A DNA stretch of 64,000 bases from Kitasatospora cineracea (GTDB taxonomy: Bacteria > Actinomycetota > Actinomycetes > Streptomycetales > Streptomycetaceae), in NCBI RefSeq assembly GCF_003751605.1, contig NZ_RJVJ01000002.1, positions 930,001-994,000 of the forward strand, written 5' to 3'. Under the pieces are notes generated by a model. It was not told the origin of the DNA and searched no databases. It saw only the letters and a list, made by a program, of their open reading frames with translations. How positions within the stretch are numbered: the first letter of the stretch is position 1; every line of letters begins with the position of its first letter. Positions 8,356 to 17,473 of the stretch are shown here, one piece after another. The position numbers were made by a program, and so were the translations under genes.

Positions 8356-9207
8356 GTGTCCACCCCCGCCACCGGCCAGGAACTCGGCGCGTTCCTGCGC
8401 GCCCACCGCGAACTCCTCCAGCCCGCCGACGTCGGACTCACCGCCACCGCCCGGCGGCGCACCCCCGGGCTGCGCCGCGAGGAGGTCGCCTCGCTGTCCG
8501 GCGTCGGCCTCGCCTGGTACACCTGGCTCGAACAGGGCCGCGTCACCGCCTCCCGGCAGGTCCTGGAGGCGGTGGCGCGGGCCCTGCGGCTGGACGCGGC
8601 GGGCCTGCGGCACGCGATGCGGCTGGCCGGCTACCACGAGCCCGTCCCCGCCGACACCGACCGCACCGCCGCCGGGCGGCTGGCCGCCGCCGTCCGCCCG
8701 GTGCTCGACTCCTGGCCGGCCAGCCCGGCCGTACTGCTCGACCGGCACTTCGACCTGCTGGCCTGGAACGCCGCCTGGTCGGCGCTGTGGGGCACCCCCG
8801 AGACCGTCCCCGCCGACCGGCGCAACCTGATGTGGCTGATGGCCGTCGACCACCGCCTGCGCGGCGTCCTGCACGACTGGGAGCCGCTCGCCATGAACGT
8901 CTTCCAGCACTTCCGCGCCCAGGCCGGCCCCGCCCTCGCCGACCCGCGCACCGGCGAGCTCTACCGCCGCCTGGAGAGCGACGCCCCCGAGCTGCGCCAC
9001 TGGTGGGGCTGCCACTCGGTCGCCGAACTCACCGCCCGCACCGTCCTGGTGGAGCCCCCCGGCCTCGGCCCGGTCCGGCTCACCCTCAGCTCCTTCCACC
9101 CCGTCGACGACCCCTCCGCGCTGGTGCTGCTCTTCACCCCCGCGTCCGGCACCGACGCCGCCCGGATGGCCGACCTCACCGCGCACCCGCTGCGCTCGAC
9201 GGCCTGA
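8356..9207 (+). CDS. XRE regulator with MmyB-like ligand domain
   Basis: A 283-residue DNA-binding protein. The helix-turn-helix lies at residues 10-75 (TPGLRREEVASLSGVGLAWY, WLEQGRVTASRQVLEAVARAL). The rest matches the MmyB-type PAS-like domain: VLDSWPASPAVLLDRHFDLL, AWNAAW, a DRRNLMWLM segment, and LYRRLESDAPELRHWW. GTG at 8356 has GAGGAG 8 bases upstream. The gene follows the five-gene operon by 49 bases on the same strand and converges with an MFS exporter gene. Regulators of this class often control an adjacent transporter or oxidoreductase. Fatty-acyl or small hydrophobic ligands are known for some members. Confidence 0.85.
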   Translation: MSTPATGQELGAFLRAHRELLQPADVGLTATARRRTPGLRREEVASLSGVGLAWYTWLEQGRVTASRQVLEAVARALRLDAAGLRHAMRLAGYHEPVPADTDRTAAGRLAAAVRPVLDSWPASPAVLLDRHFDLLAWNAAWSALWGTPETVPADRRNLMWLMAVDHRLRGVLHDWEPLAMNVFQHFRAQAGPALADPRTGELYRRLESDAPELRHWWGCHSVAELTARTVLVEPPGLGPVRLTLSSFHPVDDPSALVLLFTPASGTDAARMADLTAHPLRSTA

Positions 9208-9238
9208 GGCCCCGCCGGACGACTGCTCCGACGGGGCC
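9208..9238. terminator. bidirectional hairpin between convergent genes
   Basis: GGCCCCGCCGGA at 9208-9219 pairs with TCCGACGGGGCC at 9227-9238 (12 pairs, one mismatch) between the regulator stop at 9207 and the MFS stop at 9254. No T-run follows on either strand, as is usual in high-G+C actinobacteria. Confidence 0.6.
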
Positions 9239-9253
9239 CCGGACGGCAGCTGC

Positions 9254-10516
9254 TCAGCCCTGCCCGGCCCCCGCGGCCGCCTGCTGCTGCCGCAGGTTGC
9301 GGGTGACCAGCCAGGCGCCCGCCGCCGCGACCAGCGCCAGGCCGGTGCCGACCAGCAGGGTGCCGCGGACCACGTCGGAGAACGCGCCGACCGCCCACGC
9401 GCCCAGGCCGGTGCCCGCGTACATGGTGGAGGTCAGCCAGGCGCTGGAGGTGGCCCGGTGGGCGGGGGCCACGGTGCCGGCCAGGGTCTGCTGGTCGGTG
9501 ACGAAGGCCCCGCTGGCGGTGAACCAGAGCAGCACGCCGAGCAGCGCGAGCGGGACGCCCGGCGCGGCGGCGGCCAGCGCGACGCCCGCCGCCAGCAGCA
9601 GCCCCCAGAACGCGAGCAGCGGCAGCTCGGTGCGGCCGGTGCCGCGGTTGCGGTCGTTGAGCCGCCCGCCGAGCAGCGACCCGGCCACGCTGCCCGCGCC
9701 GACCAGCACCCCGACCAGGCCCAGGGCCTGCACGGAGAAGCCGAAACGCCGGTCGAGGACCGCGCCGAGGAAGGTGTAGGCGCCCAGGTTGGCCGCGTTG
9801 AAGACGGTGTTGACCAGCAGCGCCCGCCGCAGCGCCGGGTCGCGCCAGCCGCCCAGGACCGCCCGCACCGCGCCGCCCCCGCCGCCCGTCGGCGCACCAC
9901 CGGCCGCCGCCGGGGCGGCGACCTGCCGGGCCAGCAGCACCAGCGCGGCCAGGGTGCCCGCCGCCAGCGCCCAGAACGCGGCCCGCCAGCCCGCCGCCCC
10001 GGCCAGCAGCCCGCCCAGCGGCACGCCCACCACCTGGCCGGTGGAGAACAGCGCCATGCCCAGCCCCAGCGCCCGGCCGCGCACCGCGTCCGGCGCGGTC
10101 TCCGCGATGTGCGCCCAGATCGCCGGTCCGGCCGCCGCGGCCGCCAGCCCGGCCAGCCCCCGGGACAGGACCAGCAGGGTGAGGTCGGTGGAGAGCGCGG
10201 CGGCCGCGTTCGACAGCACGAACAGCAGCCCGCCCGCGAGCAGCGTGCGGCGCCGCCCGAACCGGTCGCTGAGCAGCCCCAGGAACGGCGCGCACACCGC
10301 GTACACCAGGACGTACGCGGTCACGGTGGAGGCGGCGGCCGCCTCGGTGGAGCCGATCGAGTCGGCGATGGTCGGCAGCAGCGGCGAGACCAGGAAGGTC
10401 TCGGTGCCGAACAGGAACAGCAGCGCGAACACCCCGGCGTAGCGCAGCGGCCGCAGCGGCTCCGGGGCTGGCACCGTCGTGTCGGTGCGTTCGGTCAGGT
10501 CGGAGACGTCGCTCAC
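9254..10516 (-). CDS. MFS transporter, DHA1 type
   Basis: A 420-residue transporter with about 12 membrane segments. The loop motif LGLLSDRFGRRRTLLAG after helix 2, the motif at helix 4 (VLSRGLAGLAAAAAGPAIWA) and the antiporter-like motif in helix 5 (GLGMALFSTGQVVGVPLGG) place it among drug:proton antiporters of the AraJ/Bcr type. GTG at 10516 is preferred because GAGG lies 11 bases upstream; GTG codons at 10525 and 10528 are alternatives. It diverges from the exporter-like gene at 10740 and converges with the XRE gene. It is a candidate exporter for the product of the 2.8-8.3 kb operon. Confidence 0.85.
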   Translation of the reverse strand: MSDVSDLTERTDTTVPAPEPLRPLRYAGVFALLFLFGTETFLVSPLLPTIADSIGSTEAAAASTVTAYVLVYAVCAPFLGLLSDRFGRRRTLLAGGLLFVLSNAAAALSTDLTLLVLSRGLAGLAAAAAGPAIWAHIAETAPDAVRGRALGLGMALFSTGQVVGVPLGGLLAGAAGWRAAFWALAAGTLAALVLLARQVAAPAAAGGAPTGGGGGAVRAVLGGWRDPALRRALLVNTVFNAANLGAYTFLGAVLDRRFGFSVQALGLVGVLVGAGSVAGSLLGGRLNDRNRGTGRTELPLLAFWGLLLAAGVALAAAAPGVPLALLGVLLWFTASGAFVTDQQTLAGTVAPAHRATSSAWLTSTMYAGTGLGAWAVGAFSDVVRGTLLVGTGLALVAAAGAWLVTRNLRQQQAAAGAGQG

Positions 10517-10739
10517 GGCGACCACCACCTCGTCCGGTCGTCGGATCGCGCGGCGCGTCCTCGGACCGCAGACGCGTTCGGCCGCGCGCGGGGAACAGGG
10601 GCGTCCGATGCGGCCATCGTGGGCGGCGGCCCGCGGACGCAGCCAGACAGGCGTTTGTCCTGTGACCGGGGCTCACACCCTGGCGCGCCGTCAGCGTGTG
10701 CGCGGTGTGATCGGGTCGCGGCAGGGATAGAAGGGCTGC

Positions 10740-11987
10740 ATGCGCTTTGTTCCGGAGTCGGTGGCCGCGGTGGTGCGTCGCGGGGCCAGGGATGCGTTCG
10801 TCGTGCAGTCGGTGCGGGCCACCGTCGCGGCGACGCTGTCGTACGTGGTGGCGACCTGGCTGAGCAGTGAGCCGGTGCCGCTGACCGCGCCGCTGACGGC
10901 GCTGCTGGTGGTGCAGGTGACGGTGTACTCGACGCTGACCACCAGCATCCGGCGGGTCAACTCGGTGGTCGTCGGGGTGCTGATCGCCATCGGCTTCTCC
11001 ACCGTGGTGGGGCTGTCCTGGTGGAGCCTGGGGCTGATCATCCTGGCCTCGCTGGTGGTCGGCCGGTTCGTCCGGGTCGACGAGTTCGTCCAGGAGGTGG
11101 CGATCAGCGCGATGCTGATCCTCGGCGTCTCGCAGGTCACCACCCAGGCCTGGGACCGGGTGCTGGAGACGGTGATCGGCGCGAGCGTCGGCCTGCTGTT
11201 CAACCTGGTGATAGCGCCCCCGGTGTGGATCGACACGGCCGGCGAGTCGATCGAGGACCTGGCCCGCCGGGCCCGCCACCTGCTGCTCGGCCTGGCCGAG
11301 GAGCTCGGCCGCCCCGTCCCGGTCGAGCGGGCCGCCGAACGGCTGTACGAGGCGCGGCGGCTGGACCAGGCGATCAGCGAGGTCGACGGGGCGCTGCGCC
11401 AGGCCGAGGACAGCCTGCGGCTGAACCCGCGGATCAGCGAGGGCCTGCTGTCCCGGCTGGTGCTGCGCACCGGGCTGGACACGCTGGAGATCTGCGTGGT
11501 CGTCATCCGGGTGATCGCCCGTTCGCTCACCGACCTGGCCAAGCGGCGCTCCTCGGACGAACGGCTCTTCGCGCCGGACGTCGCGGTCGCCCTGGAGGAG
11601 CTGTTCGAGCACGTCGGCGGGGCGCTGGTGAGCTTCGCGGTGCTGGTCACCACCCAGGTCAGCCGCAACGCCGAGGAGGCCGAGCAGCGGCTGGCCGCCG
11701 AACTCGCCGCCGCCTGGTCCTGTCGGGAGAACGCCGCCCAACTGCTGCTCCGCCGCGTCCAGGAGAGCCCGGAGGCCTGGCAGCTGCACGGCTCCCTGCT
11801 CGCCGAGGTCGACCGCATCCTCGACGAGCTCGACCTCGAGCACCGCGGCCGCCGCCTGATGGAGGAGCTCGACCGCGCCTCCGTCGCCAACCGCGACCGC
11901 TTCTCCCGCTTCTCCCGCCTGCGCCGCCTGGCCCGCGGCGAACGCCTGCGCCCCCGCCGCCTGCGCCCCCGCCGGGAGGCCGCCTGA
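10740..11987 (+). CDS. aromatic acid exporter family (FUSC-like) membrane protein
   Basis: A 415-residue protein. Residues 20-150 contain about six membrane segments (VRATVAATLSYVVATWLS, VNSVVVGVLIAIGFSTVVGL, LIILASLVVG, VLETVIGASVGLLFNLVIAP), the half-size module of FUSC/ArAE exporters. Residues 160-390 are a cytoplasmic helical domain rich in Glu, Arg and Leu with coiled-coil character, and the tail is highly basic (RRLRPRREAA). ATG at 10740 has AAGGG 4 bases upstream. Family members move aromatic carboxylic acids out of the cell. Its place near an HpaB-type oxygenase operon is suggestive but not proof. The gap 10517-10739 to the divergent MFS gene must hold both promoters. Confidence 0.75.
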   Translation: MRFVPESVAAVVRRGARDAFVVQSVRATVAATLSYVVATWLSSEPVPLTAPLTALLVVQVTVYSTLTTSIRRVNSVVVGVLIAIGFSTVVGLSWWSLGLIILASLVVGRFVRVDEFVQEVAISAMLILGVSQVTTQAWDRVLETVIGASVGLLFNLVIAPPVWIDTAGESIEDLARRARHLLLGLAEELGRPVPVERAAERLYEARRLDQAISEVDGALRQAEDSLRLNPRISEGLLSRLVLRTGLDTLEICVVVIRVIARSLTDLAKRRSSDERLFAPDVAVALEELFEHVGGALVSFAVLVTTQVSRNAEEAEQRLAAELAAAWSCRENAAQLLLRRVQESPEAWQLHGSLLAEVDRILDELDLEHRGRRLMEELDRASVANRDRFSRFSRLRRLARGERLRPRRLRPRREAA

Positions 11988-12133
11988 CGGCGGGGACCGC
12001 CGTTGGACCGTCAGGGGGAAACGTCGTACCGGTTCGGGTGTGTTGCGGCGAGCGCCCGAACGGCTCCGAGGACGCTCTGGAGGGTGCCGGCAGCACGCCG
12101 GCCCGTCCCCCGCCACTCTCCCCCGGAGCTCCC

Positions 12134-12808
12134 ATGGCCCCCACCACCCTGCTGCTGCGTGCCGCAGCCCTCGCCGTGCTGCCGCTGGCCGCGTTCGCCG
12201 CCCCCGCGCACGCCGCGCCCGGCGACAACGGCGACGTGAAGATCCACGAGGTCGGCACCCCGACGGACGACCAGAACGACCAGCCGAAGGTCTGCTCCTT
12301 CTACCTGGACGCCTTCAACTTCGACACCGTCCAGCAGGTGACCTGGCACATCGACCAGCAGCCGCCGACCGGCACCGCCACGAACGTGCGGACCGGGCAG
12401 ATCACGCTGGTCACCGGCCACGGCTTCACCCCGCCGGTGCTGCCGCAACTGCCCGACGGCCACTACGAGCTGTTCTGGAACTTCGCGGGCGAGAGCGGCG
12501 CCGCCAAGCACAAGGTGTTCATGGTCGACTGCTCGGGCGTCGGCAGCAGCCCCTCCCCGTCGCCGAGCGCCTCGCCCTCCCCGGTCGGCGGCGGCACCTC
12601 CCCGTCGCCCGGCAGCTCGCCCTCCGGCCCGGGCGGCCCCGGCGGGCCGGGCGCGGGCGGGCCCGGGCGGACGCCGCAGGGCGGGGTCGCGGCCGGGGCC
12701 GGCGGGTCCTCGCGGGACTGGAACCCGGCGGAGGTCACGGTCGGCGCCGCCCTGGTCGCCGGAGCCGGCTACCTGGTCGTGCGCCGGCGCCGCCGTTCCC
12801 GCCGTTGA
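12134..12808 (+). CDS. secreted surface protein with C-terminal membrane anchor
   Basis: A 224-residue exported protein. Residues 1-27 are a Sec signal peptide ending AAFAAPAHAA. Residues 28-140 form the presumed folded domain, with CSFYLDAFNFDTVQQVTWHI and a second Cys near MVDCSG that could form a disulphide. A Ser/Pro and Gly/Pro-rich linker follows. The C-terminus is a membrane helix (VTVGAALVAGAGYLVV) and a positive tail RRRRRSRR. This is the shape of a sortase substrate, but no LPxTG or LAxTG motif is visible before the helix. The stop overlaps the TTG start of the sortase gene, so the two are made together. Confidence 0.75.
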   Translation: MAPTTLLLRAAALAVLPLAAFAAPAHAAPGDNGDVKIHEVGTPTDDQNDQPKVCSFYLDAFNFDTVQQVTWHIDQQPPTGTATNVRTGQITLVTGHGFTPPVLPQLPDGHYELFWNFAGESGAAKHKVFMVDCSGVGSSPSPSPSASPSPVGGGTSPSPGSSPSGPGGPGGPGAGGPGRTPQGGVAAGAGGSSRDWNPAEVTVGAALVAGAGYLVVRRRRRSRR

Positions 12809-13500
12809 GCCGGACCGCGCGTCGGCGCGCCCGCGGTGCCGCCCTGTTGCGGGTCGGCACCGCGGGCGTCGCCCTGCTGTGCGGCGTCTGGCTGGTGGAC
12901 GACGGGCTGACCACCAGCCGGCCCCCGGCGCCCGCCCCGCCGGGGAGCGCCACCTCCACCGCGGCCCCCGCCCCGCCCGCCCTCGGCCCCACCGCGCCCG
13001 CGCCCGCCGCGAGCCCCCCGGCCGTCCCGGCCACCACCGCGCTCGCCCCCTCCGACCCGACCCGGCTGCGGATCCCGTCGATCTCGGTGGACGCCTCGTT
13101 CACCCCGCTCGGCCTGGACGCCTCCGGCGCCCTCGGCACCCCGCCGGTCGGCCGCCCCGACCTGGTCGGCTGGTACCGGGACGCCCCCGCGCCCGGCGCG
13201 GACGGCACCGCCGTCGTGGTCGGCCACGTCGACGACCGGCACGGCCCGGGCGTGCTGTACCGGCTGGGGCTGCTGCGCCCCGGCCTGACCATCGCCGTCA
13301 CCCGGCAGGACCGCCGCACCGCGACCTTCACCGTGGACGCGGTGCGCTCCTACCCGAAGAGCGCCTTCCCCTCCGGGGAGGTGTACGCGCCGACCGGCCG
13401 GGCCGAACTGCGGGTCATCACCTGCGGCGGCCACTACGACCGGCACACCGGCTACGACTCCAACACCGTGGTGTACGCCCACCTGACGTCCGCCACCTGA
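12805..13500 (+). CDS. class F sortase
   Basis: A 231-residue membrane-bound transpeptidase. An N-terminal helix (LLRVGTAGVALLCGVWLV) is followed by a Pro/Ala-rich extracytoplasmic linker, then the sortase barrel: RLRIPSISVDASFTPLGLDA, VVVGHVDDRHG with the catalytic His, and ELRVITCGGHYD with the catalytic Cys. The terminal SNTVVYAHL strand is also typical. TTG at 12805 overlaps the previous TGA (TTGA), and no better start is seen nearby. Class F sortases attach surface proteins in actinobacteria. The obvious partner is the secreted protein encoded immediately upstream. Confidence 0.85.
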   Translation: MSRTARRRARGAALLRVGTAGVALLCGVWLVDDGLTTSRPPAPAPPGSATSTAAPAPPALGPTAPAPAASPPAVPATTALAPSDPTRLRIPSISVDASFTPLGLDASGALGTPPVGRPDLVGWYRDAPAPGADGTAVVVGHVDDRHGPGVLYRLGLLRPGLTIAVTRQDRRTATFTVDAVRSYPKSAFPSGEVYAPTGRAELRVITCGGHYDRHTGYDSNTVVYAHLTSAT

Positions 13501-13507
13501 CCCACCG

Positions 13508-15070
13508 TCAACCGGCCCGCCCTCGGCGGGCCTCGGCCGCCAGGGCCGCCACCGCGAGCAGGGCCGCCGACAGGGCGGCGACCAGCAGCGGGTGCGGGCC
13601 GTCCGGGTGCCCGGCGGTGCGGGCCGCGCCCATGAAGTCCACCGCCGCGACCCGGTTGACCAGCAGGTACCACAGCGGCAGGTAGAGCGCCTGGAACAGC
13701 CGGTGGCCGCGGCTGACCGCGCCGAGCGCGAGGGCCAGCGAGGGCACCAGCAGCGGCCCGCCGAGCCAGTGCGCGGCCCCGGCGCCGTCGCCCGCGGCCA
13801 GCATCCGCAGCAGCGGGGCGAGCCCGGTGAGCGCGGTCAGCAGGACGCCCGCCGCCCACTCGGCCAGCAGCCGGCGGCGCGGCGCCGGGTGCGCGCCGAG
13901 CAGTTCGGCCAGCCCGTGCTCGGCCTGCTGGGAGCCCAGCCGGGACCACAGCAGCACCGGCCACAGCCACAGCACCGGCAGCAGCAGCCCGCCCACCGTC
14001 GGTTCGGGCACCGCGAACACGGCGGCGGACAGCACCGCGACCACCGCCCACCAGGTGCGCGGCACGCCCTGCACCAGGATCCGCGCCTCCCCCGCCAGCA
14101 GCCGCCCGAACGCCCCGGCCCGTACCGGCACGGTGCCCGGCAGCCCGGTGAACTCCCGTTCCTCCGGAGGCAGTCGGCCTTCCGCCCTCCCTTCCGCAGC
14201 CTTCGGGCGCCCCGCGGTCCGGTCGAAGCGGCCGAACCAGAGCGCGGGCAGCACGGCGGCCGCGGCGGCCAGCAGGAACAGCGCCAGCCGGGCCGACAGG
14301 AAGCCGCCGGTGAGCGGTGCGCCGTCCCAGCGGAAGGGGTGCAGCGGGTGCTCGGTCTCGGTCAGTCCGATGCTGAACCCGCCCTGGGAGTAGGCGAGTT
14401 GCTGCTCCTCCAGGGCCCGCCGCAGGGACGGTACCGCGTGCTGCACGCCGAGGCCGCCGAACGGGGCGTGCGCGGACTGGCCGCCGATGGCGATCAGCAG
14501 CGCCGACCCGAACCAGAGCACGTTGCCGAACCCGGCCCGCAGCGGCGGGACGGTCTCGAACAGCACGGCCGCCGCGGCCGTCACCGCCAGCACCGGCAGC
14601 GCGACCAGCAGGAACGGCGCCAGCAGCGCGACCGGGTCGACGGAGCGGTCCTCGCCGGCCAGCAGCTGCCGCACCAGCGCGGTGCCCGCCAGCACCCCGA
14701 GCATCGAGGCCAGCACCAGCAGGTTGGAGAGGAACTTCGCCGCCAGGTACCCGGCCGAGCGCAGCGGCGTGGCCGCCAACACCTGCCCGACCCCGGTGGT
14801 GTCGTCCCGGACGATCGCGCCGCGCACCACGTAGAACCCGCCGACGGTCAGCCACAGCGCCCCGGCCAGCGCGGTCGCGGTGCCGACCCAGGCGCTGTTG
14901 TACACGCCCCGGTTGCCGCCCACGTCGATGACGCCCCAGCGGCTGCCGGCGTCCGGCACCGCCAGCCGCCCCAGGCCGACGGCGGCCAGCAGCGTCACCG
15001 CGTACACCGGGCGGCGCACCCGTTCCCGGAAGTCCCCGACGGCCAGCCCGGCCAGCGCGCGCACCGTCAC
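13508..15070 (-). CDS. ABC-2 type transporter permease
   Basis: A 520-residue integral membrane protein with about 12 hydrophobic segments in two halves, split near residues 290-330 by a charged loop (RTAGRPKAAEGRAEGRLPPE). Examples of helices are AGRLAVPD-adjacent YAVTLLAAVGLGRL, FLLVALPVLAVTAAAAVLF and LLVAALSAALLAVAALAA. It begins at GTG 15070, whose bases overlap the ATPase stop (GTGA), so both proteins are co-translated. Together they form a two-component ABC exporter or membrane-remodelling system of unknown cargo. A second in-frame GTG lies 6 bases downstream. The C-terminal coding end contains a GGCCCGCC/GGCGGGCC hairpin that may help termination. Confidence 0.85.
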   Translation of the reverse strand: MTVRALAGLAVGDFRERVRRPVYAVTLLAAVGLGRLAVPDAGSRWGVIDVGGNRGVYNSAWVGTATALAGALWLTVGGFYVVRGAIVRDDTTGVGQVLAATPLRSAGYLAAKFLSNLLVLASMLGVLAGTALVRQLLAGEDRSVDPVALLAPFLLVALPVLAVTAAAAVLFETVPPLRAGFGNVLWFGSALLIAIGGQSAHAPFGGLGVQHAVPSLRRALEEQQLAYSQGGFSIGLTETEHPLHPFRWDGAPLTGGFLSARLALFLLAAAAAVLPALWFGRFDRTAGRPKAAEGRAEGRLPPEEREFTGLPGTVPVRAGAFGRLLAGEARILVQGVPRTWWAVVAVLSAAVFAVPEPTVGGLLLPVLWLWPVLLWSRLGSQQAEHGLAELLGAHPAPRRRLLAEWAAGVLLTALTGLAPLLRMLAAGDGAGAAHWLGGPLLVPSLALALGAVSRGHRLFQALYLPLWYLLVNRVAAVDFMGAARTAGHPDGPHPLLVAALSAALLAVAALAAEARRGRAG

Positions 15071-15939
15071 CGCCCCGCCCCCGGCCGGACGGTGTCCAGG
15101 TAGACGTCCTCCAGGTCCGGCCGCACCGGCACGGCGGCCGCGGACGGCGGGCCGGGCGCCAGCAGCCGCAGCCGGACGCCCTCGGCGGTGCGGACGGTGC
15201 GCCCGACCCGCCAACGCGCCTGCCAGGCCGGCACGTCCGCCACCGGGACGGTCAACTCCCACACTGCGCCGTCGAGTTCGCGCAGCAGCCGCTCCGGGGG
15301 GCCCAGCCGCAGCAGGCGGCCGCCGGCCAGCACGGCGATCGTGCCGGCCGTCGACTCGACGTCGGAGACGATGTGGGTGGAGAGCAACACGGCCCGCTCG
15401 ACGGCGAGTTCACCGAGCAGGTTGCGCAGCCGGACCCGCTCCTCCGGGTCCAGCCCGGCGGTCGGCTCGTCCACCACCAGCACCTTCGGGTCGGCGAGCA
15501 GCGCCTGCGCGATGCCGACCCGGCGGAGCATGCCGCCCGAGTAGCCGCGCAGCGGGCGGCGGACGGCCTCGGTCAGGTTGAGCAGTTCAAGCAGCTCGTC
15601 GGTGCGGGCCCGGGCGGAGCGCGCCGAGAGGCCCTTGGCGGCGGCCAGGTAGGCCAGGAACTCGCGCGCCGTCAGGTTCGGGTAGACGCCGAAGTCCTGC
15701 GGCAGGTAGCCGAGTTCGCGGCGCAGCCGGTCGGGCGAGGCGACCGCGTCGACGCCCCGGTAGTGCAGCGTTCCGCTGCTCGGCCGGGTCACGGTGGCCA
15801 GGATCCGCAGCAGCGAGGACTTGCCCGCGCCGTTCGGCCCGAGCAGGCCGAGCAGCCCCGGCCCGATCGTCAGCCCGACCCCGTCCAGGGCCCGCTTGCC
15901 GCCCCGGTAGACCTTGCCGACCCCGGCCAGCTCGATCAC
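15067..15939 (-). CDS. ABC transporter ATPase
   Basis: A 290-residue cytoplasmic ATPase. Walker A is GPNGAGKSS, the Q-loop is GYLPQDFGVYP, the signature is YSGGMLRRVG, Walker B is VLVVDEPTAGLD and the switch His is in LLSTHIVSD. The C-terminal 70 residues match the extension found in ABC-2 drug or lipid exporters. GTG at 15939 has GGGAGGGGG 6-7 bases upstream. An upstream GTG (protein beginning VSDRNGPEEP) would add about 40 low-complexity residues. It is coupled to the permease gene. Confidence 0.88.
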   Translation of the reverse strand: MIELAGVGKVYRGGKRALDGVGLTIGPGLLGLLGPNGAGKSSLLRILATVTRPSSGTLHYRGVDAVASPDRLRRELGYLPQDFGVYPNLTAREFLAYLAAAKGLSARSARARTDELLELLNLTEAVRRPLRGYSGGMLRRVGIAQALLADPKVLVVDEPTAGLDPEERVRLRNLLGELAVERAVLLSTHIVSDVESTAGTIAVLAGGRLLRLGPPERLLRELDGAVWELTVPVADVPAWQARWRVGRTVRTAEGVRLRLLAPGPPSAAAVPVRPDLEDVYLDTVRPGAGR

Positions 15940-16147
15940 CGGCGCCCCCTCCCGCTGCGCGCCGCGCGCCTTCCCCCCGCCGCTGCCCCTGCCCCTGCTG
16001 CTGCCCCCGGTCTCGGGACGTCCTCGGTCCACCGGTTCCTCCGGTCCGTTGCGGTCGCTCACGCCCCGAGCCTCGCCGATCCGGGACGGCCCGCCATCTG
16101 CCGTTCGGCAGATATCCGCCCGGCGGCCGGGGCCGGGCGCGCGAAGA

Positions 16148-16187
16148 GGAAGGCGGTGCCACCCTGGTAGCGGTGGCACCGCCTTCC
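16148..16187 (-). terminator. strong hairpin after the GH11 xylanase gene
   Basis: GGAAGGCGGTGCCACC at 16148-16163 pairs perfectly (16 pairs) with GGTGGCACCGCCTTCC at 16172-16187 around an 8-base loop. It lies 15 bases beyond the xylanase stop and separates it from the ABC ATPase gene on the same strand. Confidence 0.8.
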
Positions 16188-16202
16188 GGCGCGTCCGTCC
16201 GG

Positions 16203-17297
16203 TCAGCCCGTGGTGCAGGCCAGGGTCGGAGCGGCGTTGGTACCGCTGTAGTTGGCGTTGAAGCCGAAGCTGGTGGTGCCGCCCGCCGGGACGGCGCCGT
16301 TGTAGGCGGCGTTGTTCACCGTGACGACCTTGCCGGACTGGGTGTAGGCGCCGCTCCAGAGGTTGGTGACCGTCTGGTTGCCGGCGTAGGTCATGGTGAC
16401 CTTCCAACTGTTGGTGGCGGTGGAGCCGTTGTTCTTGACGGTCACCGCGCCGGTGAAGCCGGAGCCCCAGTCGGACGCGTTGGCGTAGGTCGCGGTGCAG
16501 CCGCTGCCGCCGCCGGTGGTGCCGCTCGGGCTGGGCGACGGGGAGGGCGAGGGGCTGGTGCCGCCGGTCGGGGAGGGCGACGGGCTGCCGGTGCCGCCGG
16601 TCCCGTGGCTGACCGTGATGTTGGAGCTGCCGCTGCTGCCGTAGCCCTCGGTGGCCAGGATCTCGTAGTTCGGGGTGCCGAGGTTCAGGCCCGCCTTCGC
16701 CCACGCGTTGAAGAAGGTGGACACGGTGATGGTGCCGCCGGTGCGCTTCGCCTGGCGGATCGCCCAGAACTGCGTGAAGTTCGAGTGGTCGCCCTCGATG
16801 GACGGGGCGTCGGTGCGCTGCGTCGAGTACAGGTCGTAGGTGCTGCCGTCACTGACGACCGAGCCCAGCTTGGTGGCGCCCGAACTCGGGTTGTAGTTGC
16901 CGTAGTTGTCGACGATGTAGTACTCGATGAGCGGGTTGGTGGTCCACCCGTACAGCGACAGGTAGCAGTTGCCGTTGCAGTTCCACGTGCCCGAGTAGGT
17001 CACGGCGTCCGTCGTGCCCGGGTTCCAGCCCTTGCCGGCGACGAAGTTGGTGACGTTGTTCCACGTGGTGCTGTACTGGCCGCCGGCGCCCAGGGTCATG
17101 GACGCCTGGCCGCTGTTCTGGCTCCAGAACGAGTAGAAGTACCCGTTGTTGGTGCCGGTGCCGTTCGACGAGATGGTCGTGTCGGCGTTCGCCACGGCGG
17201 GGACGACGAGGACGGCCGCGAGGGCCACGGCAAGGATGCGTGCCTTGCTGACGAGCCGGGAGAGGCGGCCGCCTCGGGTGGGACGGATGGGCTTCAC
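16203..17297 (-). CDS. endo-1,4-beta-xylanase, GH11 with CBM2
   Basis: A 364-residue secreted enzyme that cleaves internal beta-1,4 bonds of xylan. GTG at 17297 gives a basic N-region and a signal peptide ending VVPAVANA at about residue 38. The GH11 domain follows (FYSFWSQNSGQASMTLG, YLSLYGWTTNPLIEYYIVDN). The nucleophile Glu is in IEYY and the acid/base Glu in YEILATEGYGSSGSS. A Ser/Pro/Gly/Thr linker leads to a family 2 cellulose/xylan-binding module of about 100 residues, starting GCTATYANASDWGSGF and ending in a second Cys (LACTTG). Upstream CGAAA/TTTCG boxes suggest xylan-responsive repression. Confidence 0.95.
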   Translation of the reverse strand: MKPIRPTRGGRLSRLVSKARILAVALAAVLVVPAVANADTTISSNGTGTNNGYFYSFWSQNSGQASMTLGAGGQYSTTWNNVTNFVAGKGWNPGTTDAVTYSGTWNCNGNCYLSLYGWTTNPLIEYYIVDNYGNYNPSSGATKLGSVVSDGSTYDLYSTQRTDAPSIEGDHSNFTQFWAIRQAKRTGGTITVSTFFNAWAKAGLNLGTPNYEILATEGYGSSGSSNITVSHGTGGTGSPSPSPTGGTSPSPSPSPSPSGTTGGGSGCTATYANASDWGSGFTGAVTVKNNGSTATNSWKVTMTYAGNQTVTNLWSGAYTQSGKVVTVNNAAYNGAVPAGGTTSFGFNANYSGTNAAPTLACTTG

Positions 17298-17422
17298 GGG
17301 CCTGCTTCCTCTTCGGTGGGGGACGGACGGAAGGGCGCGCCGCGGCACGACCCGGCGCAGCGCCGCGGCCGAGGTGGCGGCCGGAGCGGATCGGCGGTCG
17401 TGAGGGCCCGCCGTTGGCGATG

Positions 17423-17473
17423 ATGCTGGCCCGCACCTGTCGGACTGTCAACACTTTCGACACGCCGCCGAAA
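17423..17473 (-). promoter_or_regulatory. GH11 promoter with TTTCG-N9-CGAAA element
   Basis: On the minus strand a perfect -35 TTGACA (17451-17446) is followed after 17 bases by CAGCAT (17428-17423). Just upstream of the -35, plus-strand TTTCG at 17455-17459 and CGAAA at 17469-17473 form an inverted pair spaced by 9 bases. CGAAA boxes are known control elements of Streptomyces xylanase promoters. Confidence 0.55.
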
